A stretch of DNA of 64,000 nucleotides from PALSA-607 sp036501485 (GTDB taxonomy: Bacteria; Actinomycetota; Actinomycetes; Acidothermales; Acidothermaceae): assembly GCA_036501485.1 (NCBI GenBank), contig DASYAG010000111.1, forward strand, positions 1 through 64,000. The letters run 5' to 3'. Made by a program: the position numbers and the translations under genes. Under the pieces are notes generated by a model. That model ran no database searches, was not told the DNA's origin, and saw only the letters and a program-made list of their open reading frames with translations. Positions 53,300-61,362 of this stretch are shown here, piece by piece (positions within the stretch are counted from its first letter, which is position 1; each line of letters opens with the position of its first letter).

Positions 53300-54592
53300 G
53301 TGACGCCAATGCACCGGCTGCGCGTGAAAGTGTTCGGCGACCTGCCGAACGAGGTCGCCGTATTGGCCGCGGTGGCATTCAGCGTGGCGGTCGGGTTCGG
53401 CATCGTCGCGCCGGTCATTCCGCTGTTCGCGCACCACTTCGGCGTGGGCAAGGCCGAGGTCGGTGCCGTGCTGTCGGCCTTCGCGTTCATGCGGCTCGCC
53501 TCCGCACTCGGCGTCGGCCGCTTGGTCGACGCGATCGGTGAACGCGTCGTGCTCGCGAGCGGCATCGGCATCGTCGCCATCAGCAGCGCGCTGGCCGGGT
53601 TCGCGCACAGTTACCTGCAACTCCTGCTGTTGCGCGGCGCCGGCGGCATCGGCTCGGCGATGTTCTCGGTAAGCGCGATGGGACTCCTCCTGCGCGTCGT
53701 CGCCCCTGCACAACGAGGCCGCTCGGTCGGACTCTTCCAGGGCGGCTTCCTGCTCGGCGGCATCTCAGGGCCGGCCATTGGTGGTCCGCTCGCCGCGTGG
53801 TCGATCCGCGCGCCGTTCTTCGTGTACGCCGGAACGCTCGTGGTCGCGGGCAGCGTCGCGATGGTCGGCTTGCGACGTGCATCACTTGCTCGAAAGACCG
53901 AGGCGGACAGCGGGCAGGCCGGCGTCGATCAGCCCACTCGCACGAGCCTCGCTGTCGCGTTCAAACAACGCGCATATCGTGCCGCCCTCGCAGCCAACCT
54001 CGCCGACAGCTGGGCCGCGATGGGAGTGCGCAACACGCTCGTCCCGCTGTTCATCGTCGAGTCTCTCCATCGCGGCACCGCGTGGGTCGGCATCGGCTTC
54101 ACAATCGTCGCGTTCTTCAACGCGGCCACCCTGATTCCCGCAGGCCGTCTCGTCGACCGACGTGGCCGACGTCCTGTCATGGTGGCTGGCTGCCTGCTCT
54201 CGGGCAGCTCGATGGCGCTACTTGCGTTGTCGCCAGAACTCGTCGGCTACGTCATCGCGATGGTCGTGTTCGGCATCGGCTCGGGGCTGCTCGACGTCGC
54301 ACCGGCCGCCGTTGTCGGCGATGTCGCGGGCAAGCGCGGCGGCACCGTCGTTGCCGGATTTCAAATGGCAGGGGACGGCGGTTCGGTGAGCGGCCCGATC
54401 GTCGCAGGCTGGGTGGCTGACACCTGGTCTTACGGCGCAGCGTTCTGGCTGACTGCAGGAATCCTGGCGGGCGCGGGCGCATTGGCCGCGCGGGCACCAG
54501 ACATCCGTGCTGCGGCCGATCCGGCAGCTGAGTCGGCAGCCCGCCTGGCGACAAGCGAGATCGAGGCCGACCTCACCGCCGAAAAGGCATAG
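53300..54592 (+). CDS. major facilitator superfamily transporter
   Basis: A 430-residue MFS protein with twelve hydrophobic segments in two six-helix halves separated by a hydrophilic loop (about 195-220). Family motifs: VGRLVDAIGERVVLASG after helix 2 (motif A, D-x-x-G-x-R/K pattern), GLFQGGFLLGGISGPAIGG in helix 5 (motif C-like, typical of drug:proton antiporters), and GRLVDRRGRRPVMVAG after helix 8. Substrate unknown; a DHA1-like multidrug efflux is the best guess. GTG at 53300, 17 bases after the VWA gene; ATG at 53309 is an alternative. Confidence 0.88.
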   Translation: MTPMHRLRVKVFGDLPNEVAVLAAVAFSVAVGFGIVAPVIPLFAHHFGVGKAEVGAVLSAFAFMRLASALGVGRLVDAIGERVVLASGIGIVAISSALAGFAHSYLQLLLLRGAGGIGSAMFSVSAMGLLLRVVAPAQRGRSVGLFQGGFLLGGISGPAIGGPLAAWSIRAPFFVYAGTLVVAGSVAMVGLRRASLARKTEADSGQAGVDQPTRTSLAVAFKQRAYRAALAANLADSWAAMGVRNTLVPLFIVESLHRGTAWVGIGFTIVAFFNAATLIPAGRLVDRRGRRPVMVAGCLLSGSSMALLALSPELVGYVIAMVVFGIGSGLLDVAPAAVVGDVAGKRGGTVVAGFQMAGDGGSVSGPIVAGWVADTWSYGAAFWLTAGILAGAGALAARAPDIRAAADPAAESAARLATSEIEADLTAEKA

Positions 54593-54669
54593 CAGCGCGA
54601 TTCCTGGCCCAGGTTGGGTATGCCTTCGCCGACGTGAGTCTAGCGATACCTGACTGGGAGGCACCTGCG

Positions 54670-55404
54670 ATGCCGACGCGCGTCGGGACGTGCGGCTGGC
54701 AGTACGACGATTGGCGCGACGCGTTCTATGGCGGCGCACCAAAATCGTCGTGGCTGAGCGAGTACGCAAAGTCGTTCGACACGGTCGAGTGCGACAACGC
54801 GTTCTACCGCCTGCCTACGCGCGACACCTTTACGAAATGGGCGACAGCACTTCCCGACGGATTCACGATGGCCGTGAAGGCAAGCCGCTTTCTTACCCAC
54901 ATCAAACGGCTCACCGAACCTGCCGAGCCTGTCCAGCGGTTGCTCGAGAGTTGTGAGGGACTAGGCGACCGGCTCGGACCAATTCTGCTGCAGTTGCCGC
55001 CCAACCTCCGCATCGATCTCGCCCGCCTCGACGCGACTCTGGCCCGCTTCCCGAGTTCAGTACGCGTCGCAGTTGAGCCGCGCCACGAAAGCTGGTGGAC
55101 CGACGAGCTGCGCCAGTTGCTCGAGAAACGCGGCGCCGCTCTGACCTGGGCGGATCGGCTTGGCAGGCCGGTTGCCCCGTTGTGGCGAACCACCGACTGG
55201 GGCTACGTCCGGTTGCACGAGGGGCGTGCGCACCCGTGGCCCAGCTACGGCGACACCGCCTTGCGGACGTGGCGCACGCGCATCGACGACAACTGGCCGC
55301 AACGCCATGAGGTCTTCGTGTACTTCAACAACGATCCCGGCGCTGCTGCGATTCGCAACGCACGCACGTTCGCGCGGAACGGCTCACGCGCGCCAGTCGC
55401 TTAA
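54670..55404 (+). CDS. DUF72-family protein
   Basis: A 244-residue protein of the DUF72 (COG1801) TIM-barrel family: GTCGWQYDDWRDAFYGG at the start, then FDTVECDNAFYRLPTRDTFTKW near 38, LGPILLQLPPNLR near 105, VAVEPRHESWW near 132 and YVRLHEGR near 180, ending with YFNNDPGAAAIRNA. Members resemble xylose isomerase-type barrels but no reaction is known. ATG at 54670 is chosen because GGGAGG sits nine bases upstream; the longer frame from 54634 is not needed. Confidence 0.88.
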   Translation: MPTRVGTCGWQYDDWRDAFYGGAPKSSWLSEYAKSFDTVECDNAFYRLPTRDTFTKWATALPDGFTMAVKASRFLTHIKRLTEPAEPVQRLLESCEGLGDRLGPILLQLPPNLRIDLARLDATLARFPSSVRVAVEPRHESWWTDELRQLLEKRGAALTWADRLGRPVAPLWRTTDWGYVRLHEGRAHPWPSYGDTALRTWRTRIDDNWPQRHEVFVYFNNDPGAAAIRNARTFARNGSRAPVA

Positions 55405-55458
55405 AAGCGACTACGCGCCGATAAGTTTCTGGCACCTGGTCGAGGGTAGTGCCGCGTC

Positions 55459-56031
55459 GTGGCTATCACCGGGGACACCGCGAGCACTGGGGGTACCGAG
55501 CAGTCACGTCGTTCGCGTATTCAGCAACGCCTACGCACAATGCCCCTTTGGTCCTACTTCTTGTTCTGTGCACTGGTTTACGCCGCCTTCCAATTGATTA
55601 ACCGAAGGCCGGTCGAAGCACTCGTGTCAGGCGTCATTTACGCAGCCGCGATGACAGTCATCATGCGAGTTACCCGCCACCGTGACATGGGCGCTGCGGG
55701 CGGTCGGCCGCTCTCCGACGTGGCACGCCTCGAACAATCTCTTCGCAAGAAGGGGGAGCTGCCCACCGATTTCAGCGATCGAGTGGCGCTGCAAGGGTTG
55801 ATCGCACGGAAACGCCGACAAGCTAAGTTTGCCGTAATCTTCGCGCCGATCGTCTTCGGCTGTATGACTGTTCTCGGCGTCGTCGTGGGCGTGACCGGTG
55901 GGTCATGGTGGTTTGTGCCTATCTTCGCAGCGGTCACCGTGCTCAGCCTCTGGGGTCCTGTTCGCACACAACGCCGGCTCGACGAAAAGGAGTCGAGCCT
56001 CAACGCAGCTCTCAGCACGCAGCCGCACTGA
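55459..56031 (+). CDS. membrane protein of unknown function
   Basis: A 190-residue protein with a polar N-terminus (1-28), a membrane pair at about 32-75 (YFLFCALVYAAFQLI, LVSGVIYAAAMTVIM), a cytoplasmic charged stretch (LEQSLRKKGELPTDFSDRVALQGLIARKRRQ) and a second pair at about 125-165 (FAVIFAPIVFGCMTVLGVVVGV, WWFVPIFAAVTVLSLWG), then a polar tail. Not recognised. GTG at 55459; ribosome-binding site weak. It is convergent with metB, ending five bases before it. Confidence 0.65.
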   Translation: MAITGDTASTGGTEQSRRSRIQQRLRTMPLWSYFLFCALVYAAFQLINRRPVEALVSGVIYAAAMTVIMRVTRHRDMGAAGGRPLSDVARLEQSLRKKGELPTDFSDRVALQGLIARKRRQAKFAVIFAPIVFGCMTVLGVVVGVTGGSWWFVPIFAAVTVLSLWGPVRTQRRLDEKESSLNAALSTQPH

Positions 56032-56036
56032 GAAAG

Positions 56037-57194
56037 CTAGCCGAGGGCCTGCTCGAGATCGGCCAGCAGGTCGTCGATGTTTTCAATGCCGACCGACAAC
56101 CTCACGAGGTCGTCAGGTACCTCAAGGGGACTGCCCACGACACTGGCATGCGTCATCCGACCCGGATGTTCGATCAGCGACTCGACGCCCCCAAGTGACT
56201 CCGCCAACGTGAAGAGTCTCGCTCGGTTGCAGACGTCAACTGCCGCCTGCTCCCCGCCGTCCATACGAAACGACACCATGCCACCGAAATTCCGCATCTG
56301 CTTCGCGGCGATTTCGTGACCCGGGTGCGTTTCTAGTCCTGGGTAGAGCACATGCGAGATTCCCTTGTGGTGCTGCAGGAATGCCGCGATGCGAGCCGCG
56401 TTCTCGCAATGCCGATCCATGCGGACGGCGAGTGTCTTGATGCCGCGCATCACCAGCCACGAGTCGAACGGACCGGCGATAGAACCAATGGCGTTCTGGT
56501 GGAACGCGAGTTGCTCACCCAGCTCAGCGTCGGCCGCGACCAACGCACCGCCGACGACGTCCGAGTGTCCCCCGAGGTATTTCGTCGTGGAATACACGAC
56601 GATGTCGGCGCCTAAAGCCAGCGGTTGCTGCAGATACGGCGATGCGAAGGTGTTGTCGACGACGAGCATTGCGCCGCCCTCATGCGCGATCTCCGCGACC
56701 GCCGCGATGTCGGCAATGCCCAGCAACGGGTTGCTCGGTGTCTCGCACCACACGACCTTGGTCTTTGGCGTCATCGCGCCGACGAGCCAGTCGAGGTCGG
56801 ACAGATCGACCGACGTATGCACGACGTCCCACTTGCCGAATACCTTGTCGACCAGCCGGAACGTGCCGCCATACGCATCGCCCGGCACGACGACATGGTC
56901 ATGCGGCGCGCACAACGTCCGCAGGATGCAGTCCTCGGCCGCCAATCCGCTCGAGAACGCCAACCCGCGGGCACCGCCGTCGAGGTCCGCCAGGCAAGTT
57001 TCTAGGGCCGACCGCGTCGGGTTGCCCGACCGGCTGTACTCCCACCCGTCGCGCGGCTTGCCCACCGCGTCTTGGTGGAAGGTCGAAACCTGGAAGATAG
57101 GCGGGACGACGGCCCCGGTCCGTGGGTCGGAGGGCTGGCCGGCGTGAATGGCTCGGGTCTCAAAGCTCTCCGCGTCGGCGTGGTGGTCTGTCAT
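56037..57194 (-). CDS. metB: cystathionine gamma-synthase / trans-sulfuration PLP enzyme
   Basis: A 385-residue enzyme of the Cys/Met PLP family (fold type I). The PLP lysine is K205 in YSTTKYLGGHSDVVGGA; DGWEYSRSGNPTRSALE near 50, FSSGLAAED near 80 and PGDAYGGTFRLV near 104 complete the cofactor site, with SLGGVESLIEHPGRMTH near the end. The reading fits cystathionine gamma-synthase (MetB, Rv1079 in the mycobacterial gene order), but a gamma-lyase or O-acylhomoserine sulfhydrylase cannot be excluded. ATG at 57194 is chosen within a longer frame. Confidence 0.9.
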   Translation of the reverse strand: MTDHHADAESFETRAIHAGQPSDPRTGAVVPPIFQVSTFHQDAVGKPRDGWEYSRSGNPTRSALETCLADLDGGARGLAFSSGLAAEDCILRTLCAPHDHVVVPGDAYGGTFRLVDKVFGKWDVVHTSVDLSDLDWLVGAMTPKTKVVWCETPSNPLLGIADIAAVAEIAHEGGAMLVVDNTFASPYLQQPLALGADIVVYSTTKYLGGHSDVVGGALVAADAELGEQLAFHQNAIGSIAGPFDSWLVMRGIKTLAVRMDRHCENAARIAAFLQHHKGISHVLYPGLETHPGHEIAAKQMRNFGGMVSFRMDGGEQAAVDVCNRARLFTLAESLGGVESLIEHPGRMTHASVVGSPLEVPDDLVRLSVGIENIDDLLADLEQALG

Positions 57195-57275
57195 GAAGCC
57201 GAGGCTATCTCGCAACCACTAAGTTGGCGCGCAAAGCTGTCCGTTGAGGTTTCCGTAGTGGTTGAGGAGGACGCA

Positions 57276-57974
57276 GTGGCCTGGCGCGAACGACCCACCG
57301 CGGCTGCTGCGCTCGCCGATGCCCGCGAGCTGATCTTCCGGCCCAAGTTCCGGCGTGCGATCGTCTCGGCCCTCGTGTTCGTCGCGGCTGCCATTGCTGG
57401 CGCGTACGACAACGGCGTCAAGGCCACGCACGAGGTCAACCACGTACCTGTCGCAGACGACACCCGCCGAATCTTTGCGCTGGTGGCGATCGGCGTTTGC
57501 CTTGTCGCGGGCATCATCACCGTGCAACTGGTCGCGAACGAACTCGCGCGGCTGGCCCGGCACCGCGGGAGTCCGGCTGCGGCGTCCGCGATCCGACTCG
57601 GCATCCAGGTCATCGGCTACCTGGCGATTCTCGTCACGGTGCTTGGACTATTCGCTGTCAAGATCGAGAGCGTCTTGCTGTCGGGCGCGATCGTCAGCGT
57701 TGTGCTCGGACTCGCGGCGCAGCAGTCGTTAGGAAACGCGTTCGCGGGCATCGTGTTGCTGATCTCGCGACCGTTCAAGGTCGGCGACTACATCACGCTG
57801 CGGGCCGGCGCGCTCGGCGGCCAGTACGACGGCCGGATCACCGCGATCAACTTGATGTTCACCACTATGCAGACCGCGGACGGGCCGATTTCGTTTCCGA
57901 ATGCAGCAGTCCTCTCGTCTGCGACCGGCGTTCGCGACGACCCGACCGGAAACTCGCCACTCATATCCGGCTAG
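57276..57974 (+). CDS. small MscS-type mechanosensitive channel
   Basis: A 232-residue protein with membrane helices at about 30-48 (AIVSALVFVAAAIAGAY), 68-88 (IFALVAIGVCLVAGIITVQ), 108-130 and a pore-lining helix near 137-160 (VVLGLAAQQSLGNAFAGIVLLISRPF). The last continues into FKVGDYITLRAG, the MscS beta domain. The C-terminal portion is short, so it lacks much of the MscS cytoplasmic vestibule. GTG at 57276 follows GAGGAGG by five bases and is decisive over the longer frame, which overlaps metB on the other strand. Confidence 0.86.
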   Translation: MAWRERPTAAAALADARELIFRPKFRRAIVSALVFVAAAIAGAYDNGVKATHEVNHVPVADDTRRIFALVAIGVCLVAGIITVQLVANELARLARHRGSPAAASAIRLGIQVIGYLAILVTVLGLFAVKIESVLLSGAIVSVVLGLAAQQSLGNAFAGIVLLISRPFKVGDYITLRAGALGGQYDGRITAINLMFTTMQTADGPISFPNAAVLSSATGVRDDPTGNSPLISG

Positions 57975-57980
57975 TCGCAT

Positions 57981-58568
57981 CTATCGGGTAACGACGTAGA
58001 TGTACGACGGACCTGCGTCGCTCGGATCCGGCGATTCCAGCAGCCCGGCCCATCTTCGTTCGAAGCCGACCCGCTCGAGCGCACGCCACGATGCGCGGTT
58101 GGCTTGTTGCATCGCCACGACGACACTGTTGACGTCCGGATAGCGACTGAACGTGTCGACGAGTAGTTGGCGGATCGCCTCGCTACCCACTCGGCGTCCG
58201 GTCGCCTCGAGCACGCCGATCGCGTAGTCGAATCCAACGGCCGAACTGTTATCGCCGATCACCGAGAGCGCTGCAGACCACGACGGGTTGTCGCTGATCC
58301 GATACCGCTGGATGAACCCGATCGGCTCGCCATCGGTCTCGATCACGAAGAGTTCCGTCGGGTCAATGCCGTCGATGCACGGACCGTATTCGGCCTCAAC
58401 GGCCTCGCCCGCCGGGGTATCGCCATGCAGCCATGGGAACCAGGCCCCGACGTGCGGGGCGCGCAGCCAGGTCGCGAGCGCGGGGAAGTCGTCGCGACTC
58501 ATCGGCCGCAAAGCGACTGACGGAGGCCCGCCGGAATCCGGGCCGACGGCCCCAACCTGACCGGACAT
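57981..58568 (-). CDS. GNAT acetyltransferase (aminoglycoside 6'-acetyltransferase-like)
   Basis: A 195-residue acetyltransferase. The opening VALRPMSRDDFPALATWLRAPHVGAWF, then FVIETDGEPIGFIQRYRI, DYAIGVLEATGRRVGSEAIRQL (acetyl-CoA loop with R-x-x-G-S) and RASWRALERVGFERR resemble AAC(6')-type and siderophore-acyltransferase-like GNATs. Substrate unknown; no resistance claim is justified from sequence alone. ATG at 58568; GTG at 58571 is equivalent. It is convergent with the channel gene and 157 bases from the response regulator start on the other strand. Confidence 0.8.
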   Translation of the reverse strand: MSGQVGAVGPDSGGPPSVALRPMSRDDFPALATWLRAPHVGAWFPWLHGDTPAGEAVEAEYGPCIDGIDPTELFVIETDGEPIGFIQRYRISDNPSWSAALSVIGDNSSAVGFDYAIGVLEATGRRVGSEAIRQLLVDTFSRYPDVNSVVVAMQQANRASWRALERVGFERRWAGLLESPDPSDAGPSYIYVVTR

Positions 58569-58677
58569 CACAGCAGCATCGATTCCATATAGTCGCAGCG
58601 GGCACTTGGCGGACGTTCAGGAAACTCCCAGACTTCAGCGTAACGATGCTCATCTACCGCCATTTTGCCGCCGATCT

Positions 58678-58707
58678 GCTTTAAGCACCGCCGCTTTAAG
58701 CACCGCC
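58678..58707. repeat. 2 x 15-bp perfect tandem duplication upstream of the response regulator
   Basis: GCTTTAAGCACCGCC occurs at 58678-58692 and again at 58693-58707, 17 bases before the ATG of the OmpR-type regulator. Each copy holds the palindrome CTTTAAG. It probably lies within the leader or promoter, so it could alter expression or act as a pair of binding sites. Confidence 0.85.
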
Positions 58708-58724
58708 GACCGATTGGACTCGAC

Positions 58725-59459
58725 ATGCCGAGCTTGGCCGCCGTCCCCACGATTGTGGGAGCTGCAGGTCCTGCGCGGCTGCTCGTCGTTGACGACGAGC
58801 CGAATATCCTCGAGCTCCTCGCCGCGACCCTGCGCTTCAGCGGTTTCGAGGTCGCGAGCGCGTCGACCGGGCACGAGGCACTCGAAATGACCCAAGCCTT
58901 CAAGCCCGACCTCATCGTTCTCGACGTCATGATGCCGGGCATCGACGGATTCGACGTCGCGAAGCGATTGCGCGCCGGCGGCCTCCGAACGCCGGTGCTG
59001 TTCCTGACCGCGCGCGACAGCGACGAGGACAAGGTCACCGGGCTGACGATCGGCGGCGACGACTACGTCACGAAGCCGTTCAGCCTCGAAGAGGTGATCG
59101 CGCGCATTCGTAGCATCCTGCGACGGACGAAGGGCCTGGACGGCGATGCTGGCGCGTCCATTCTCAGCCTTGGCGACATCACTCTCGACGAGGACAGCTA
59201 CGAGGTCCTGAAGGCCGATCAGCCGATCGAGTTGTCCGCGACCGAGTTCAAGCTGCTGCGCTATTTCCTGCACAACCCGGGCCGAGTTCTGTCGAAGACG
59301 CAGATCCTCGAGCACGTGTGGTCGTATGACTTCGGCGGCGATGCCAATATCGTCGAGACGTACGTGTCCCATCTGCGCCGCAAGATCGACACGACGCAGC
59401 CACGGTTGCTGCACACGTTGCGCGGAATGGGCTACGCGTTGCGCGTGCCGCGCACATGA
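58725..59459 (+). CDS. OmpR/PhoB-family response regulator
   Basis: A 244-residue two-component regulator. A 15-residue N-terminal extension precedes the receiver domain (about 17-130), which has LLVVDDEPN, phospho-acceptor D67 in LIVLDVMMPG and lysine K117 in DYVTKPFS. The C-terminal winged helix (about 145-240) shows LSATEFKLLRYFLHNPGRVLSKTQILEHVW and TYVSHLRRKI, the OmpR-type DNA-binding motif. ATG at 58725. Its last codons, including the stop, form the first unit of a 27-bp tandem array that separates it from the cognate histidine kinase. Confidence 0.93.
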   Translation: MPSLAAVPTIVGAAGPARLLVVDDEPNILELLAATLRFSGFEVASASTGHEALEMTQAFKPDLIVLDVMMPGIDGFDVAKRLRAGGLRTPVLFLTARDSDEDKVTGLTIGGDDYVTKPFSLEEVIARIRSILRRTKGLDGDAGASILSLGDITLDEDSYEVLKADQPIELSATEFKLLRYFLHNPGRVLSKTQILEHVWSYDFGGDANIVETYVSHLRRKIDTTQPRLLHTLRGMGYALRVPRT

Positions 59460-59624
59460 AGCGCGTTGCGCGTGCCGCGCACATGAAGCGGGTTGCGGGT
59501 GCCCCGCACATGAAGCGGGTTGCGCGTGCCGCGCACATGAAGCGCGTTGCGCGTGCCCCGCACATGAAGTGTGACGCGGGTGCCCCGCACATGAAGTGTG
59601 ACGCGGGTGCCGCGAGTGTGAACG
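59436..59624. repeat. 27-bp minisatellite, seven units, derived from the response regulator 3' end
   Basis: Seven consecutive 27-bp units start at 59436, 59463, 59490, 59517, 59544, 59571 and 59598. The first two are identical (beginning GCGTTGCGCGTGCCGCGCAC); units 3-5 differ at a few positions, units 6 and 7 are more diverged. Unit 1 contains the final ALRVPRT codons and the TGA of the regulator gene, so the array is a tandem amplification of that gene's 3' end. Each unit repeats the ACATGA stop. The array length is a multiple of three, so copy change keeps any frame through it. Confidence 0.92.
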
Positions 59625-59638
59625 ACGAGGCAGTGTGA
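59456..59638 (+). CDS. possible 60-residue nonapeptide-repeat peptide between regulator and kinase
   Basis: ATG at 59456 overlaps the regulator's TGA (ATGA) and reads through the minisatellite as a peptide of about six units of the form MKRVARAAH, becoming MKCDAGAPH and ending VNDEAV. The stop (59636-59638) overlaps the GTG start of the histidine kinase. The product would be basic, with an Met-Lys-Arg/Cys start to every repeat. Against a real gene: a 27-base repeat is open in several frames on both strands by arithmetic alone, and no ribosome-binding site beyond the coupling is seen. It may act only as a translational bridge. Confidence 0.3.
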   Translation: MKRVARAAHMKRVAGAPHMKRVARAAHMKRVARAPHMKCDAGAPHMKCDAGAASVNDEAV

Positions 59639-61287
59639 CGGGTGTGAGCGACTCCGTATCCCCGGCCGAGACGCTGGCTGGTCCACGTAAGACTCGTGTA
59701 CCGAAGTGGGTCCGTGCTGTCGCAACGCGCTCACGGCACGTCCCGTTGCGTGTCAGGCTGGTGCTGCTCACCTGCGCCTTGGTGACGGGTGCGTTGATCT
59801 CAACAGGATTCGCGGCTACCGACCTGCTCCGGAACTCGTTGATGAATCGCGTCGACAGCCAGCTCGTCAGTGCGAGTCAGACGCTGACCAACGAGGTGCC
59901 GCGCCGACTTGGTGGAAGCCGAGGGCCTGCCGTCCCTGGGGGCACCGCTCCAGCCGCGAATGGTGAGCCAGGCGGCGCCCCGCTGACTGGTGAATCGGCG
60001 GCGGCGTGCGCCACGACGAACACGGCCGCGTCGGCCACTGACACGCGGCCCCGGCTGCCTAGCCCCTACTACGTTCAGACCAGCGACACCGCCGGTAACC
60101 CAACCGGATACAGCAGCATTCCGCTGGACCAGACCGACTGCGGCCCAGCCGTCCCGACGCTTGATATCGCCGCAGTGAAAGCGCACCTCGGCAAGCCCTT
60201 CACGGTGTCGTCGCGATCCGGCAGCGGCCGGTGGCGCGTCGTAGTCTCCGTAATGTCCAGCGGGAACGGCAGCGTCGCCGTTGCAACCCCCCTGAACAGC
60301 GTCGACAGCACACTTCAGCAACTCATCGAGTTTGACGTCATCATCGGCGCGGCGGTTCTGATCGTTCTTGCTGGCCTGAGCTACATCGCCGTGCGACGCA
60401 GCCTTCGCCCACTCGTGGACGTCGAGCACACCGCTGCCGCGATCGCGGCTGGCGACCTGACACAACGAGTGCCGCAGACCGATCCACGCACCGAGGTTGG
60501 CCGGCTCGCCGGCGCATTGAACGGCATGCTTAGCCAAATCGAATCCGCGTTTCGTGCGCGTGAGGCATCCGAACAAGAAGCGCGGACGTCGGAAACCCGC
60601 ATGCGCCGCTTCATCACCGACGCCAGCCACGAACTGCGGACACCACTGACATCCATTCGCGGATTCGCGGAGCTGTACCGCATGGGCGCCGTCCCCGAAG
60701 AATCGGACGTCGACCGGGTGATGACGCGCATCGAGAGCGAGTCGACCCGCATGGGGTTGCTCGTCGACGACCTGCTGCTGCTGGCGCGCCTCGACCAGCA
60801 GCGGCCGCTCGAGCGCGAACTCGTTGACCTCGAAACGATCGCCTCCGATGCCGTGCATGACGCACAGGCGGTGGCGCCGGGCCGCGACGTTCAACTGCAA
60901 CTGTCGACGCACGAACCGGTACTCGTCGTCGGGGATGACGCGCGACTGCGTCAAGTGGTCGGCAATCTGGTTACGAATGCCCTGACGCACACGCCAGAGT
61001 CTGCCGCGGTCACCATCGGCTTGAGTATCGACGACAGCGAGGCCGAACGGTTCGCGGTGCTCGTAGTCGCCGACTCCGGACCGGGACTGAGTCCCAAAGA
61101 TGCGCAGCGCATCTTCGAACGGTTCTACCGCGTCGAAGAATCGCGCACCCGAGCGAACGGCGGCAGCGGCCTCGGACTCTCGATCGTCGCAGCGCTGACC
61201 GCTGCTCACGGCGGCACGACTGACGTCGAGACGAAGTTGGGCATCGGCTCACGATTCCGCATCCGGCTGCCGCTCGCCGAAATGTGA
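59635..61287 (+). CDS. sensor histidine kinase (OmpR-system, HAMP type)
   Basis: A 550-residue kinase: N-terminal cytoplasmic tail, membrane helix at about 42-62 (LVLLTCALVTGALISTGFAA), an extracytoplasmic sensor (about 65-220) with a Pro/Gly/Ala-rich part and two cysteines, second helix near 230-250 (IGAAVLIVLAGLSYIAV), HAMP (about 250-305, RRSLRPLVDVEHTAAAIAAGDL), HisKA with H332 in DASHELRTPLTSIRGFAEL, and the ATPase domain (NLVTNALTHTPESA; ADSGPGLSP; GGSGLGLSIVAALTAAHGG). GTG at 59635 is the frame start; GTG at 59644 is possible. It pairs with the regulator upstream. Confidence 0.92.
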   Translation: MTGVSDSVSPAETLAGPRKTRVPKWVRAVATRSRHVPLRVRLVLLTCALVTGALISTGFAATDLLRNSLMNRVDSQLVSASQTLTNEVPRRLGGSRGPAVPGGTAPAANGEPGGAPLTGESAAACATTNTAASATDTRPRLPSPYYVQTSDTAGNPTGYSSIPLDQTDCGPAVPTLDIAAVKAHLGKPFTVSSRSGSGRWRVVVSVMSSGNGSVAVATPLNSVDSTLQQLIEFDVIIGAAVLIVLAGLSYIAVRRSLRPLVDVEHTAAAIAAGDLTQRVPQTDPRTEVGRLAGALNGMLSQIESAFRAREASEQEARTSETRMRRFITDASHELRTPLTSIRGFAELYRMGAVPEESDVDRVMTRIESESTRMGLLVDDLLLLARLDQQRPLERELVDLETIASDAVHDAQAVAPGRDVQLQLSTHEPVLVVGDDARLRQVVGNLVTNALTHTPESAAVTIGLSIDDSEAERFAVLVVADSGPGLSPKDAQRIFERFYRVEESRTRANGGSGLGLSIVAALTAAHGGTTDVETKLGIGSRFRIRLPLAEM

Positions 61288-61362
61288 CACGGTCGCCCGC
61301 AAAGTTGGCCTGCAATCTCAGGGCGAGCGCGCCGCGACGGGGCTTGACGCGCCGGACAGCAC

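Noticed and set aside
59248..59592. Reverse-strand reading frame with a repeated Cys-Gly-Ala-rich pattern across the minisatellite
   Set aside because: It comes from the 27-base repeat being divisible by three, so frames on both strands stay open; no start signal or coding bias supports it.
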